The position numbers and the translations under genes were made by a program. Shown here one piece after another: positions 13,620-20,572 of a DNA stretch of 32,117 nt. The DNA lies in IMG/VR virus record IMGVR_UViG_3300019776_000079, positions 1 through 32,117 of that record; one strand, 5' to 3'. Numbering within the stretch: the stretch's first letter is position 1; every line of letters starts with the position of its first letter. The notes below the pieces were generated by a model that was given only the letters and a program-made list of their open reading frames with translations, was not told where the DNA came from and made no database searches. This DNA is from a virus.

Positions 13620-13784
13620 TTATTCTTTTTTGTCTTTGATAAAAAGCATCATAAAGCCACCACCTAAGAAAATAGACACATCGCTTAAAGTTGTTTTTTC
13701 AAGAAATACTAGCGTAAAACAAGCGACAAGTATAGATACTCCTAGTGCTGTTGTTTTCCAATTTTTGAAGATTCTGTCTATCAT
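13620..13784 (-). CDS. Small membrane protein, holin-like
   Basis: A 54-aa protein from ATG 13782-13784 to TAA 13620-13622. It starts MIDRIFKNWKTTALGVSILV; there are two hydrophobic helices at about 12-28 and 36-50, and it ends with the basic IKDKKE. Small proteins opening 'FKNWKTTxLG' are common in Bacteroidota phages and are usually marked as holin candidates. The start overlaps the stop of the basic 38-aa gene as ATGA. Lies between two other small genes and the portal. Confidence 0.7.
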   Translation of the reverse strand: MIDRIFKNWKTTALGVSILVACFTLVFLEKTTLSDVSIFLGGGFMMLFIKDKKE

Positions 13785-13897
13785 CCTTGTCCTTTATATT
13801 GCTTTGTGCTTTTATGCTTATTCTTGTGCTTTGTATGTCTACGAAGTTTGTTCTTCGTTTTGCGCTTAAACTGACTTACAAGATTAGTTTTTGCCAT
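13781..13897 (-). CDS. Very basic 38-aa protein
   Basis: ATG at 13895-13897, TGA at 13781-13783. It opens MAKTNLVSQFKRKTKNK and ends KQYKGQG; about half the residues are K, R or H. I recall similar short basic proteins ending in (Y)KGQG in Bacteroidota phages. It may neutralise DNA or assist head filling, but no function is shown. It overlaps the holin-like genes on both sides. Confidence 0.65.
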   Translation of the reverse strand: MAKTNLVSQFKRKTKNKLRRHTKHKNKHKSTKQYKGQG

Positions 13898-14075
13898 CTA
13901 TTTGGTCAATTTTTTTAGCGTAGTAACGAATCGCAAAAAGACCCGATACAATACCAACGAGAGCCAAAATAAGTGCAAAAACAGGTTGCCAAGTGTTCGC
14001 AAAATGCAAGACAGCAGAAGAACAAGAAATGCCCGTTGCGATGTTTGCGATTGTATCATTTTCTAGATGCTTCAT
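13884..14075 (-). CDS. Small two-helix membrane protein, holin candidate
   Basis: A 63-aa protein with hydrophobic segments at about 10-26 (NIATGISCSSAVLHF) and 28-50 (PVFALILALVGIVSGLFAI), and a short basic and acidic tail (YYAKKIDQIDGKN). Size and topology fit a class II holin, although the endolysin lies about 5 kb downstream. Start ATG overlaps the TAA of the upstream gene by one base. Confidence 0.65.
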   Translation of the reverse strand: MKHLENDTIANIATGISCSSAVLHFANTWQPVFALILALVGIVSGLFAIRYYAKKIDQIDGKN

Positions 14076-14302
14076 TATTTAGTAGGAGGAAATGGTGGTG
14101 GTGATGGTGGAATATACTCGGCTTCGGGCAAATCTAAAACCCAAGCGTATTCAGTGGTTGCAACGACTTGTTTGTCCTCATCGGAAAGGAATAAAAACCA
14201 AACTCCGTTAATATCTTGAACGCAATTAAAGAACTGATACTCCGAATAGTATTGTCCTTGAACTTGGTTGTATTCGTCTTGTGTAAGTTGATATCCTAAC
14301 AT
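14075..14302 (-). CDS. Small tail-fibre-associated protein
   Basis: A 75-aa protein: YQLTQDEYNQVQGQYYSEYQ, a strand pair (VWFLFLSDED), then a proline-rich end (YIPPSPPPFPPTK). Such proteins with the pattern 'DINGVWFLFLSxED...W...LP.AEYIPP' are commonly found directly after tail-fibre genes, and may be a fibre chaperone or small capping protein. Assignment by context. Confidence 0.55.
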   Translation of the reverse strand: MLGYQLTQDEYNQVQGQYYSEYQFFNCVQDINGVWFLFLSDEDKQVVATTEYAWVLDLPEAEYIPPSPPPFPPTK

Positions 14303-14313
14303 ATTTTTATTAA

Positions 14314-15138
14314 TTATACGGACCTCGACAAACTTACTTGGAACGCTTGTACTGCGGTGTAAAGGTTGGATGCTTGGGTATCGGTTAAGCCGTCACCTAA
14401 ATAAATAAAAGCAATTCTATTATTTGAAGGTTCTACTAATGAACCTGCATTATTTAATCCACATATCCAAACATTGTTTGAAGTTGGCGTTGATGATGTT
14501 ACGGTATAATTTGCATTAGTAGTATTTCTTTTTACAACATATGCGCTTGAACTTGTACGATATATTTGATAAAAACCTTTTGGCTCTGTAAAACTTGATG
14601 TACCTACTGCTATATCTTGGTTTGCTCTTGAATAATCTTTATTGTCACTATTTGCCATAGGTAACAAATAAAATCCATTTACAAACCCAATATTAGATGC
14701 TCCAAATAAAACATCAGTCCTTTGAGTATTTCCACTTGTGGCGTTTGCATTTACATATGCCCCACCACTAATACTATTTTGAGCAAGGTTTGAACTTGGA
14801 TTTAATCCCGTATTCATATAAGCACTCGTTCCGTTAGGCGTAACCCCCGTACTTGCAAATGTCCAACCGCTTGAAAATGTACCCGTAAAACTTGAACTCT
14901 TTAAGTTTTGAGCACACGCTGCCGCACTTGCCCCAACCATTGGATAAATGGCTTTCATTGAAGTCCAAATACCCGCTGATTTCATATCCAATACCAATTG
15001 ATTGGTTGCGTTCTTTTCGGTGGTTGTAAGTGTTCCACCCGCAGTTGTTACGCGGTCAAAAAATGCTTGTGCATCGGCATCATACGCACCTCCGCTACTT
15101 GCAGAAAATGAATTAACAGAAACGCCTACACGAATCAT
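14314..15138 (-). CDS. Tail-fibre / receptor-binding-like protein
   Basis: A 274-aa protein with N-terminal residues 17-50 reading YDADAQAFFDRVTTAGGTLT and EKNATNQLVLDMKSAG, a segment I associate with phage fibre and minor tail proteins. The rest is S/T/N/G-rich and beta-like, resembling a LamG / concanavalin-type lectin fold (YMNTGLNPSSN...FLPM). It probably touches the host surface. Overlaps its upstream neighbour by 4 bases. Codon and base use differ from the rest of the genome (more CCC and GGG). Confidence 0.6.
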   Translation of the reverse strand: MIRVGVSVNSFSASSGGAYDADAQAFFDRVTTAGGTLTTTEKNATNQLVLDMKSAGIWTSMKAIYPMVGASAAACAQNLKSSSFTGTFSSGWTFASTGVTPNGTSAYMNTGLNPSSNLAQNSISGGAYVNANATSGNTQRTDVLFGASNIGFVNGFYLLPMANSDNKDYSRANQDIAVGTSSFTEPKGFYQIYRTSSSAYVVKRNTTNANYTVTSSTPTSNNVWICGLNNAGSLVEPSNNRIAFIYLGDGLTDTQASNLYTAVQAFQVSLSRSV

Positions 15139-15404
15139 ATGTTGTACATTACGACTGAACCTGAAGTAAGAGTAATTGAAGAGATGTAATTGTCTTCACT
15201 TATGCTTATATAGATTCCTTGCTTTAATGTAACGCCACTCAATCCGATAGATGAAAGAAGTGAAGAACCGCTTTTGTCAAGTATAGCACTCACGACTGCA
15301 TCTGCGTTGACGATAAAACCACGAAATGAACCGGTGTTTGCGCTTGTGTTTGACACGACTTTACAACCTGTGAAGCCTGCCATAAATTCATTAGATGTAC
15401 TCAT
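15135..15404 (-). CDS. Hypothetical structural protein
   Basis: An 89-aa beta-rich protein (EFMAGFTGCKVVSNTSANTG, FRGFIVNADAVVSAI). It looks like a small fold of repeated strands with surface hydroxyl residues, as in capsid decoration or fibre proteins. The start follows CGCTATTTAA by 4 bases. Between two tail-fibre-type genes. No domain recognised. Confidence 0.6.
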   Translation of the reverse strand: MSTSNEFMAGFTGCKVVSNTSANTGSFRGFIVNADAVVSAILDKSGSSLLSSIGLSGVTLKQGIYISISEDNYISSITLTSGSVVMYNI

Positions 15405-15408
15405 AACT

Positions 15409-15418
15409 TTAAATAGCG
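15409..15418 (-). promoter_or_regulatory. CGCTATTTAA motif before a structural gene
   Basis: Minus strand CGCTATTTAA, AGTT, ATG. Perfect copy of the five-member set. Confidence 0.45.
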
Positions 15419-15423
15419 ATTTT

Positions 15424-15765
15424 TTAAATTGTGATTTGTTCTACTTGTGATGGATAGATTTGCTCTAAAGCGCTATACACTGCATTAATAAGTAAAGATT
15501 CAGCAGACAATTTCTCGTAGTTCTCTACACTTAATTCTAACGCACTGAAGGTAGTGTTAAAATCTTGAATCCCTTGAATCGGGGCTTTGCCTTCTGCCAA
15601 TGCTTGTACACTTGCAAAAACAAAGGTTGCGATTTGGGCGGGGATAATTCCGTCTTTTTGACTTTTTACATCGGCGTAACCTTCTGCGATTACTACTACT
15701 GAACCCGATGGGATTGATAAACCGCTTGTTAGGTTTACTGAACTTAAAATTTGTATGGCTTTCAT
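15424..15765 (-). CDS. Hypothetical tail-module protein
   Basis: A 113-aa protein. N-terminal strands (IQILSSVNLTSGLSIPSGSV, VVIAEGYADV) form a beta domain, followed by helices (ATFVFASVQALAEGKAPI; ESLLINAVYSALEQIYPS). Repeatedly seen beside fibre genes in related phages as I recall; no function known. Base composition matches the fibre island. Confidence 0.6.
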   Translation of the reverse strand: MKAIQILSSVNLTSGLSIPSGSVVVIAEGYADVKSQKDGIIPAQIATFVFASVQALAEGKAPIQGIQDFNTTFSALELSVENYEKLSAESLLINAVYSALEQIYPSQVEQITI

Positions 15766-15777
15766 ATTTTTACAAAA

Positions 15778-16791
15778 TTAGAATAAATCGTTCCAAGTGC
15801 TACCATTGTAGCAACATAGTTTGTTAGTTGTGGAATCGTACAACACCAATCCCGCGGCGGGTGATGCAATAGCGTTTTTTTGGGTTGTTGTCATTCTGGG
15901 TGGGAGGAATCCACGGGTTGTAGAACGAATGTCTAAAATTGCGGAAGCAACGGGAGCGGCTTGTTGACCAATTGTTGTACCTCCATCATTTTGACTCCAA
16001 AAACTATTACCATAAAAGATATTTCCAAAATTTATATTAGCCGTTGCCGTAAGACTTGCAGATTGCACTGCAAATCCAAAATTTACCGAACCATTGTCTT
16101 GAACTTTAAATAACTCTGTTCCCGCACTATTCTGCACCAAAAGCGATGTTGTGGCGGATGTTGAGCCGCTGCCTTGAATACCAAGTTTCGCCCCCATTGG
16201 AGAGTTTGATATGGAAAATTGGCTATTCCCCGTATTAAACATCGTCAGTTGAAGACGATTATTGGTTTGGTCAAAAACTTGATAAGCGTTTGTTGCTGAA
16301 TATGCCGTTCCCGAAAACCAATTTGAAGTTGAATTTTGTGCAATTATTCCCGATGTCCTTGATTGTGTAGTTTGAATTTTAACATAAATATCTGCGAGTG
16401 CGGTGTTGTAAAAATGTCCAATTTCACTTGGCGTGTTTGTTCCAACCCCCAACCTTTTATTGGTATTATCCCAAAAGAAGTTTGCCGCATCACTTGCAAA
16501 TGCACTTCCATTGCTGAACTGAATTGCACCACTGACGCCGCTTGGTGATGTTGTAGGAATTGAGATGTTACCACTACCTAAGATTGATGTAGAATTGACG
16601 GTCTTGATATTCGTTCCTGAAACGAGTGTATCTTGTTTTGTAGCAAGAGCAGTTGTCACAGCACTCTGAACAGGTAGATTGCCTAGTTGAACTTTTTGAG
16701 TAGTATTTGTCGCAATATCAACTACGGGAAATACATCGTCACTTGTCGGTGCCGTTAGTTCTGTTAAATCTGTGATTCTTTTGTTGCTCAT
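15778..16791 (-). CDS. Tail fibre protein
   Basis: A 337-aa protein. The first 35 residues (ITDLTELTAPTSDDVFPVVD, then IATNTTQKVQLGNL) match the attachment segment of many phage fibres. The middle contains an NKRLGVGTNTPSEIG motif, typical of fibre and chaperone-type repeats. The end (SILDIRSTTRGFLPPRM-like, then ASPAAGLVLYDSTTNKLCCY, NGSTWNDLF) is a recurring fibre tip module in Bacteroidota phages. The stretch is rich in S, T, N and G. Start overlaps the preceding gene by 4 bases. Confidence 0.75.
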   Translation of the reverse strand: MSNKRITDLTELTAPTSDDVFPVVDIATNTTQKVQLGNLPVQSAVTTALATKQDTLVSGTNIKTVNSTSILGSGNISIPTTSPSGVSGAIQFSNGSAFASDAANFFWDNTNKRLGVGTNTPSEIGHFYNTALADIYVKIQTTQSRTSGIIAQNSTSNWFSGTAYSATNAYQVFDQTNNRLQLTMFNTGNSQFSISNSPMGAKLGIQGSGSTSATTSLLVQNSAGTELFKVQDNGSVNFGFAVQSASLTATANINFGNIFYGNSFWSQNDGGTTIGQQAAPVASAILDIRSTTRGFLPPRMTTTQKNAIASPAAGLVLYDSTTNKLCCYNGSTWNDLF

Positions 16792-17093
16792 AATATGATA
16801 AAATTGCCGTCTTGCGTTCTTAAATAATCGTTTGAAGTTGTTAAAAGATAGTCATAAATCGTAGGTGCAATGATTTTCTCGCTCAAACTAGGCGTATAAT
16901 TCTTTGCACTTGTACTCACATTGTTTTGTTTTTCGACTAAAGTAGGATTGTATTGCTTTGAGTCTATGAATTGTATGCCATCAAATCCTAAATATAAGCC
17001 ATCTTGAGTCATTAACATCTCATCGCTTTGCGTTGCGAGATTAAAAAAGACATCAACAGCGCTTGTAGGCAATATGTCGTGTTGCTTATTCAC
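16788..17093 (-). CDS. Hypothetical tail-associated protein
   Basis: A 101-aa protein with two related segments, LMTQDGLYLGFDG near 27-39 and LRTQDGNFIIL at the end. The repeated 'xTQDGxx(L/I)' suggests a small internal duplication or two strands of a repeated structure. The middle (YTPSLSEKIIAPTIYDYLL) links them. Coupled to both neighbours by 4-base overlaps, between a likely tail protein and the fibre. Confidence 0.6.
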   Translation of the reverse strand: MNKQHDILPTSAVDVFFNLATQSDEMLMTQDGLYLGFDGIQFIDSKQYNPTLVEKQNNVSTSAKNYTPSLSEKIIAPTIYDYLLTTSNDYLRTQDGNFIIL

Positions 17094-17434
17094 GATGGCG
17101 TGTAGTATACTTCAGGTTGCTCTACTAACTGACATTTTAAGATACCAATCTCTACTAGTTCATTTGCTAGCGTAGGGTCTAAATTCGTTGCAGAAGTTTG
17201 AGCATAGACTTTGTACTCGTATTCTCCGTTTAAGAGAGTAAAAGTGACTCCTTCAGTGACAGCAAATTTGTTGTATCGCTCAGTATGTGTAGAGATATCT
17301 GTCAATATCACATTCACAACTTGGTCAGTCAATAAATGCGTCATGCTAAATAAGAACTTAGGCGTTGATATTGTCACTTTCTCAGTCAGTGTCAAATACC
17401 AATTTTTCGATTCTTGTTTAGTAATTTGTAGCAT
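17090..17434 (-). CDS. Hypothetical tail protein
   Basis: A 114-aa beta-rich protein: WYLTLTEKVTISTPKFLFSM, VVNVILTDISTHTERYNKF, GVTFTLLNGEYEYKVYAQ. The strand-turn-strand pattern with GEYxYKVYAQ is common in Bacteroidota phage tail modules. The start follows CGCTATTTAA by 5 bases and lies about 30 bases past the terminator at 17468-17497. Confidence 0.6.
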   Translation of the reverse strand: MLQITKQESKNWYLTLTEKVTISTPKFLFSMTHLLTDQVVNVILTDISTHTERYNKFAVTEGVTFTLLNGEYEYKVYAQTSATNLDPTLANELVEIGILKCQLVEQPEVYYTPS

Positions 17435-17439
17435 TGTAA

Positions 17440-17449
17440 TTAAATAGCG
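17440..17449 (-). promoter_or_regulatory. CGCTATTTAA motif before the first gene after the terminator
   Basis: Minus strand CGCTATTTAA, TTACA, ATG. A TTTG lies 18 bases before GCTATTTA, as it does at 26.07 kb. Its place just past a terminator favours a promoter role here. Confidence 0.5.
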
Positions 17450-17467
17450 AGAGATGAATGATGTAAC

Positions 17468-17497
17468 AAAAAAGAGAGACCTTGTGAGTCTCTCTCT
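17468..17497 (-). terminator. Intrinsic terminator after the tail tube gene
   Basis: Minus-strand RNA: AGAGAGAC, loop UCACAAG, GUCUCUCU, then UUUUU and a G. The 8-bp stem with a direct U-run is a standard rho-independent terminator. It lies between the capsid/tail-tube genes and the fibre module. Confidence 0.85.
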
Positions 17498-17527
17498 TTC
17501 GTTAAACAGATATGAAATTCAAATATA

Positions 17528-18034
17528 CTAAATTCCAAGAGTAGTAGCAACACTCGCTTGAAGTTTATAAGGCGCTTCTGCTTCGATAGCGCTCAAAGTT
17601 ACTTCATAGCCTGTGGAATCGCCCATAGCAGTTCCTGTGTTTGCTACCATTGCAGTGACATCGCATCCGTATTCTTTACCACACAACCAATACTCATCGT
17701 TGTTAGTTTTCACGATAGCGTAGCAACGACCTTGAGCAAGAAGTTTCATCTCATTTCTCTTAGTTGTTGCAAGTCTACGCAACTTGAAAGCGACATCGCA
17801 TTGATTGAAAGTAGTACCATTCTCGACACTCACATTTGTAGTGTTTGTGAGAGAGCCTGTACCTTTTGGCAATTCATAGGTGTAAACATCACCACTCACT
17901 ACGGTTGTAGCAGTAATTTCGCCACTAACTGCGGTGAACTTTGAAGTCACCCAACTGATAAGGTGGATGCTTTTGATACCCCCTACTGAATCTTTGCAGT
18001 CAAGAGTAAATCCTTGTGTTAATAAACAAGCCAT
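17528..18034 (-). CDS. Probable major tail tube protein
   Basis: A 168-aa protein starting MACLLTQGFTLDCKDSVGG, the recognisable opening of a protein that follows the capsid gene in many Bacteroidota phages. Residues 20-60 and 90-165 are beta strands (FKLRRLATTKRNEM; GRCYAIVKTNNDEYW; TGYEVTLSAIEAEAPYKL). Position just after the capsid and before a terminator agrees with a highly expressed tail tube subunit. The assignment rests on context and family memory. Confidence 0.6.
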   Translation of the reverse strand: MACLLTQGFTLDCKDSVGGIKSIHLISWVTSKFTAVSGEITATTVVSGDVYTYELPKGTGSLTNTTNVSVENGTTFNQCDVAFKLRRLATTKRNEMKLLAQGRCYAIVKTNNDEYWLCGKEYGCDVTAMVANTGTAMGDSTGYEVTLSAIEAEAPYKLQASVATTLGI

Positions 18035-18045
18035 CCTATATCAGA

Positions 18046-18975
18046 TTAAAGAGTGAAGTAAACGATTTCAGCAGGATAAGCAACCTGAACACCATACTTG
18101 AAGGTAGTCATGAAACGAACTTCATCGTTGTCTTGAGAATACCACAATTTGTATGCTTCTTCTTCATTTGCTAAGTCAGTACCTACGAAGAAGTTTGACA
18201 AAGAACCTGCAACAAGTTTGTTAGTTCCGCTCAAACCACCAACTGCAATCAATTTCATGTTAGTGCCGGGGTAAACCAACTCCATAGTCTGAGGAGCGTC
18301 AGCAACATAATGATACAAGTTTGCATTCTTCAAGTTAACCAACATCAATTTGAAAGCATCAACACCAATGAAACAAACCAAGTCACTCTTAGTCGCTACA
18401 CGAGCAGGCAACTGAGCGTAGATTTGGTCTAAAATGTCGTCAATGTTTGCGTTAGTGATTGAAGTGAAAGTAGTTGGGTTTGCGTTTCCAAGAGTTGGAG
18501 AAGCATTTGAGATAACTTTTACGAAACCATCAAAGCGGTTGATGTTTGGGTTACCGGATGCAGTATCACCTTGCCACATTGCGATTTCAATGTTTTCAGC
18601 GATAACAGCAGATTTTTCCATACCGATTTGCTCTTCAAAAGGCACAGCAGTAGGAGAACCCGCCATGATTTGAGTTTGCATCCACTTTGCTTCAAGAGTT
18701 TTAGGACACAAAGTTTCAGCAACTTTTACAGCACCAACGGTGATAACACGCTGAGTGAAAGTAGTAGCACCACTAGGAGTGTAGCCACAGCCGTCTGCTT
18801 GAAAGTAAACGGTAGAGTTCAACAAGTTCAAAGCAGAAGCAGATTTTACACCTACTTGTACTTGACCTGCAGATTGCAAAGTTGAAGCGGTTTTTGAACC
18901 GAACAACGCTTTAACCAACAAGTCAGTTGACTGCTCATTGGTGTAGTTTGCTAGAGAAGAAACAACGAATGACAT
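18046..18975 (-). CDS. Major capsid protein, HK97-fold type
   Basis: A 309-aa protein. It opens with a short arm (SFVVSSLANYTNEQST) and continues with features typical of Bacteroidota siphophage capsids: FTQRVITVGAVKVAETLCPK near 75-95, WMQTQIMAGS, PFEEQIGMEKSAVIAENIE near 112-130, AMWQGDTASGNPNINRFDGF, and an A-domain pattern ending EVRFMTTFKYGVQVAYPAEI. No long delta domain, so a separate scaffold is needed, which fits the preceding gene. An A-rich leader (AAAAAAACTATG) precedes the start. Confidence 0.88.
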   Translation of the reverse strand: MSFVVSSLANYTNEQSTDLLVKALFGSKTASTLQSAGQVQVGVKSASALNLLNSTVYFQADGCGYTPSGATTFTQRVITVGAVKVAETLCPKTLEAKWMQTQIMAGSPTAVPFEEQIGMEKSAVIAENIEIAMWQGDTASGNPNINRFDGFVKVISNASPTLGNANPTTFTSITNANIDDILDQIYAQLPARVATKSDLVCFIGVDAFKLMLVNLKNANLYHYVADAPQTMELVYPGTNMKLIAVGGLSGTNKLVAGSLSNFFVGTDLANEEEAYKLWYSQDNDEVRFMTTFKYGVQVAYPAEIVYFTL

Positions 18976-18987
18976 AGTTTTTTTATT

Positions 18988-19533
18988 TTATTTTTTTAGT
19001 GAGTTTGCGAATTTTTTCAAGTTCTCGAATTGAGTCTCTTGTTTTGTTGGAGTGTGTGGCTTTTTGGTAGGCTCGTCAGAAGGCAAGTCAATCATCTTCT
19101 CGCACAAGTCAACTACTTTGCTCATCGCTTCTTTGTGAGATGCTCTCTCTACGATAAGACTTTCGATTGCTTTGTTCAAGTCAGCGATTTTGCTTTCTAA
19201 TGATTCTACTACTTCATTGAATTTTGCGATAGTAGCGAACTCTTCAGCCGCAACAGGCATTTCAGGAGTTTCAGTCTCAGGCTCTACAATCTCAGTCACA
19301 ACGCCATCGAGTGTAGTTACAAGAGTACCATCTTCTAATTCGTGAGTAGCGTCAGGTGCAGGAATGTCACCATCAGCAGTTTGTACCATGATAGAAGTAC
19401 CTACTGCTAGTGTGCCTTCCCATGAAATAATTGTGCCATCAGTCAAAGTCGCAGTAGCGAACTCTACTTTGGCTTCTTCTTCAAATCCTAATAATACTCG
19501 GACTTGTTTCAAAGTGTCTTTTGCGTTCATCAT
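18988..19533 (-). CDS. Capsid scaffolding protein
   Basis: A 181-aa protein from ATG 19531-19533 (MMNAKDTLKQVRVLLG); a start at 19578 would add 15 residues and overlap the protease gene by 11 bases. It opens with a helix, then a small beta domain (DGTIISWEGTLAVGTSIMV, DGDIPAPDATHELEDGTLV), a P/E-rich linker (EPETETPEMPV) and a coiled coil (FNEVVESLESKIADLNKAIE), ending in a basic FANSLKK typical of scaffold tails that bind the capsid. Set between protease and capsid, the classic place. Confidence 0.7.
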   Translation of the reverse strand: MMNAKDTLKQVRVLLGFEEEAKVEFATATLTDGTIISWEGTLAVGTSIMVQTADGDIPAPDATHELEDGTLVTTLDGVVTEIVEPETETPEMPVAAEEFATIAKFNEVVESLESKIADLNKAIESLIVERASHKEAMSKVVDLCEKMIDLPSDEPTKKPHTPTKQETQFENLKKFANSLKK

Positions 19534-19567
19534 AGTTGAATATATTTTTTTTGTTAGTGTTGCAATT

Positions 19568-20560
19568 TTACTTTCCATCCCATTGAGACAAGACTCTCTT
19601 TAGTTCTTCGATGACTTTTAAATCTTCACTCATTTCAGAAACGAAATCAAAGACGCCTTCGACTGAGAAGCCTTTGAACTCACCTGATTTTACTCGTTGC
19701 CATACATCTTCATTGTCGATGAGATATGATACGAACCATGAGCCATCTGCTACATCTTCATAGCCTTTCGGTGGCATAACTCCTCGCTCTCTATCTACAA
19801 TGTAAGACTCAAATAAAGATACACCGTTTTGAATAGGCGTCTCGTGATGCTCATTCACTGCATCATACTTGTTGCTTCTTGCCCATTTCTTAGCAATCTT
19901 GAAAATAGACTCTTTATCGAAGACTACATAGTATTCACCACGAATTGCATCTCTGCGATAAATAGGCATGTCTGCAATCATCGCAACGCCACTGACGATG
20001 CGCTTTTCTTCGTCTTGAATTGCGAAGTTAAGACGAAACTTTTGACCGATAGAAGCAAGTGCTTTAACAACATCAGGGTTATTATCAAAATGCTTAGTAA
20101 TTCCTAGTTCTTTTACTTTAGCGATTTTCGCATCGTTTGAACCTAATGCAAAAATATGGTCTTCCGCAATATCAATTTTGATGTTATCTTTTGAGTCACG
20201 AGCAGAGATGATGTATACTTCATCGCCTTTAGCAATAGAGTCTAGAATTGCTTTTTTGCCACGAGCAGTTGAGCCTACGCCATCCCAATCATAAGAGATT
20301 TTTGCAAACTTTGAAGAATCCCATAATGAAGCGCAGATAGCAACTGCTTGCTCGCTGTCTTTGCCTTCATCGATGATATACTTTATGCAACGAGACATGA
20401 ACTCGTCTTGAGTTTCATTGCTATTCGGTTGTACAAACTCTTGTTTAAACGCTTGAAAGTCACGCTCAACAGCAGGAGATTCTACAAGAGACACAAAGTC
20501 TATTCCTGTTTCTTCATCAAATTCGTTGATGTCGAGTCTATAAATAGGTAAATTCATCAT
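19568..20560 (-). CDS. XkdF-type prohead protease fused to a HAD-like domain
   Basis: A 330-aa protein. Residues 1-50 form an N-terminal arm (LVESPAVERDF is the processing-type motif), and 51-80 carry the DEFMSRCIKY...QAVAICASLW segment found in phage head proteins. Residues 87-170 form a HAD-like unit: DWDG (D91, D93), IISAR (S119) and HFDNNPD (D159). Residues 180-330 match the XkdF serine protease: IVSGVAMIADMPIYRRD, EHHETP with its His, SWFVSYLIDNEDVW, and GFSVEG with the likely Ser. The second ATG (20557) fits the spacing of the motif CGCTATTTAA better. Confidence 0.75.
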   Translation of the reverse strand: MMNLPIYRLDINEFDEETGIDFVSLVESPAVERDFQAFKQEFVQPNSNETQDEFMSRCIKYIIDEGKDSEQAVAICASLWDSSKFAKISYDWDGVGSTARGKKAILDSIAKGDEVYIISARDSKDNIKIDIAEDHIFALGSNDAKIAKVKELGITKHFDNNPDVVKALASIGQKFRLNFAIQDEEKRIVSGVAMIADMPIYRRDAIRGEYYVVFDKESIFKIAKKWARSNKYDAVNEHHETPIQNGVSLFESYIVDRERGVMPPKGYEDVADGSWFVSYLIDNEDVWQRVKSGEFKGFSVEGVFDFVSEMSEDLKVIEELKRVLSQWDGK

Positions 20561-20562
20561 AC

Positions 20563-20572
20563 TTAAATAGCA
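20563..20572 (-). promoter_or_regulatory. TGCTATTTAA motif before the protease gene
   Basis: Minus strand TGCTATTTAA, GT, ATG, ATG. One mismatch to the set at the first base; it abuts the tape-measure stop codon. The 5-base spacing fits the second ATG. Confidence 0.4.

Noticed and set aside
16363-16548. Open frames on the plus strand (here and at many places)
   Set aside because: All lie opposite well-supported minus-strand genes, lack promoter and coupling signals, and have no recognisable domains.
17503-17518. AACAGATATGAAA leader motif on the plus strand
   Set aside because: The frame after it ends after 10 codons; a chance match in an AT-rich gap.
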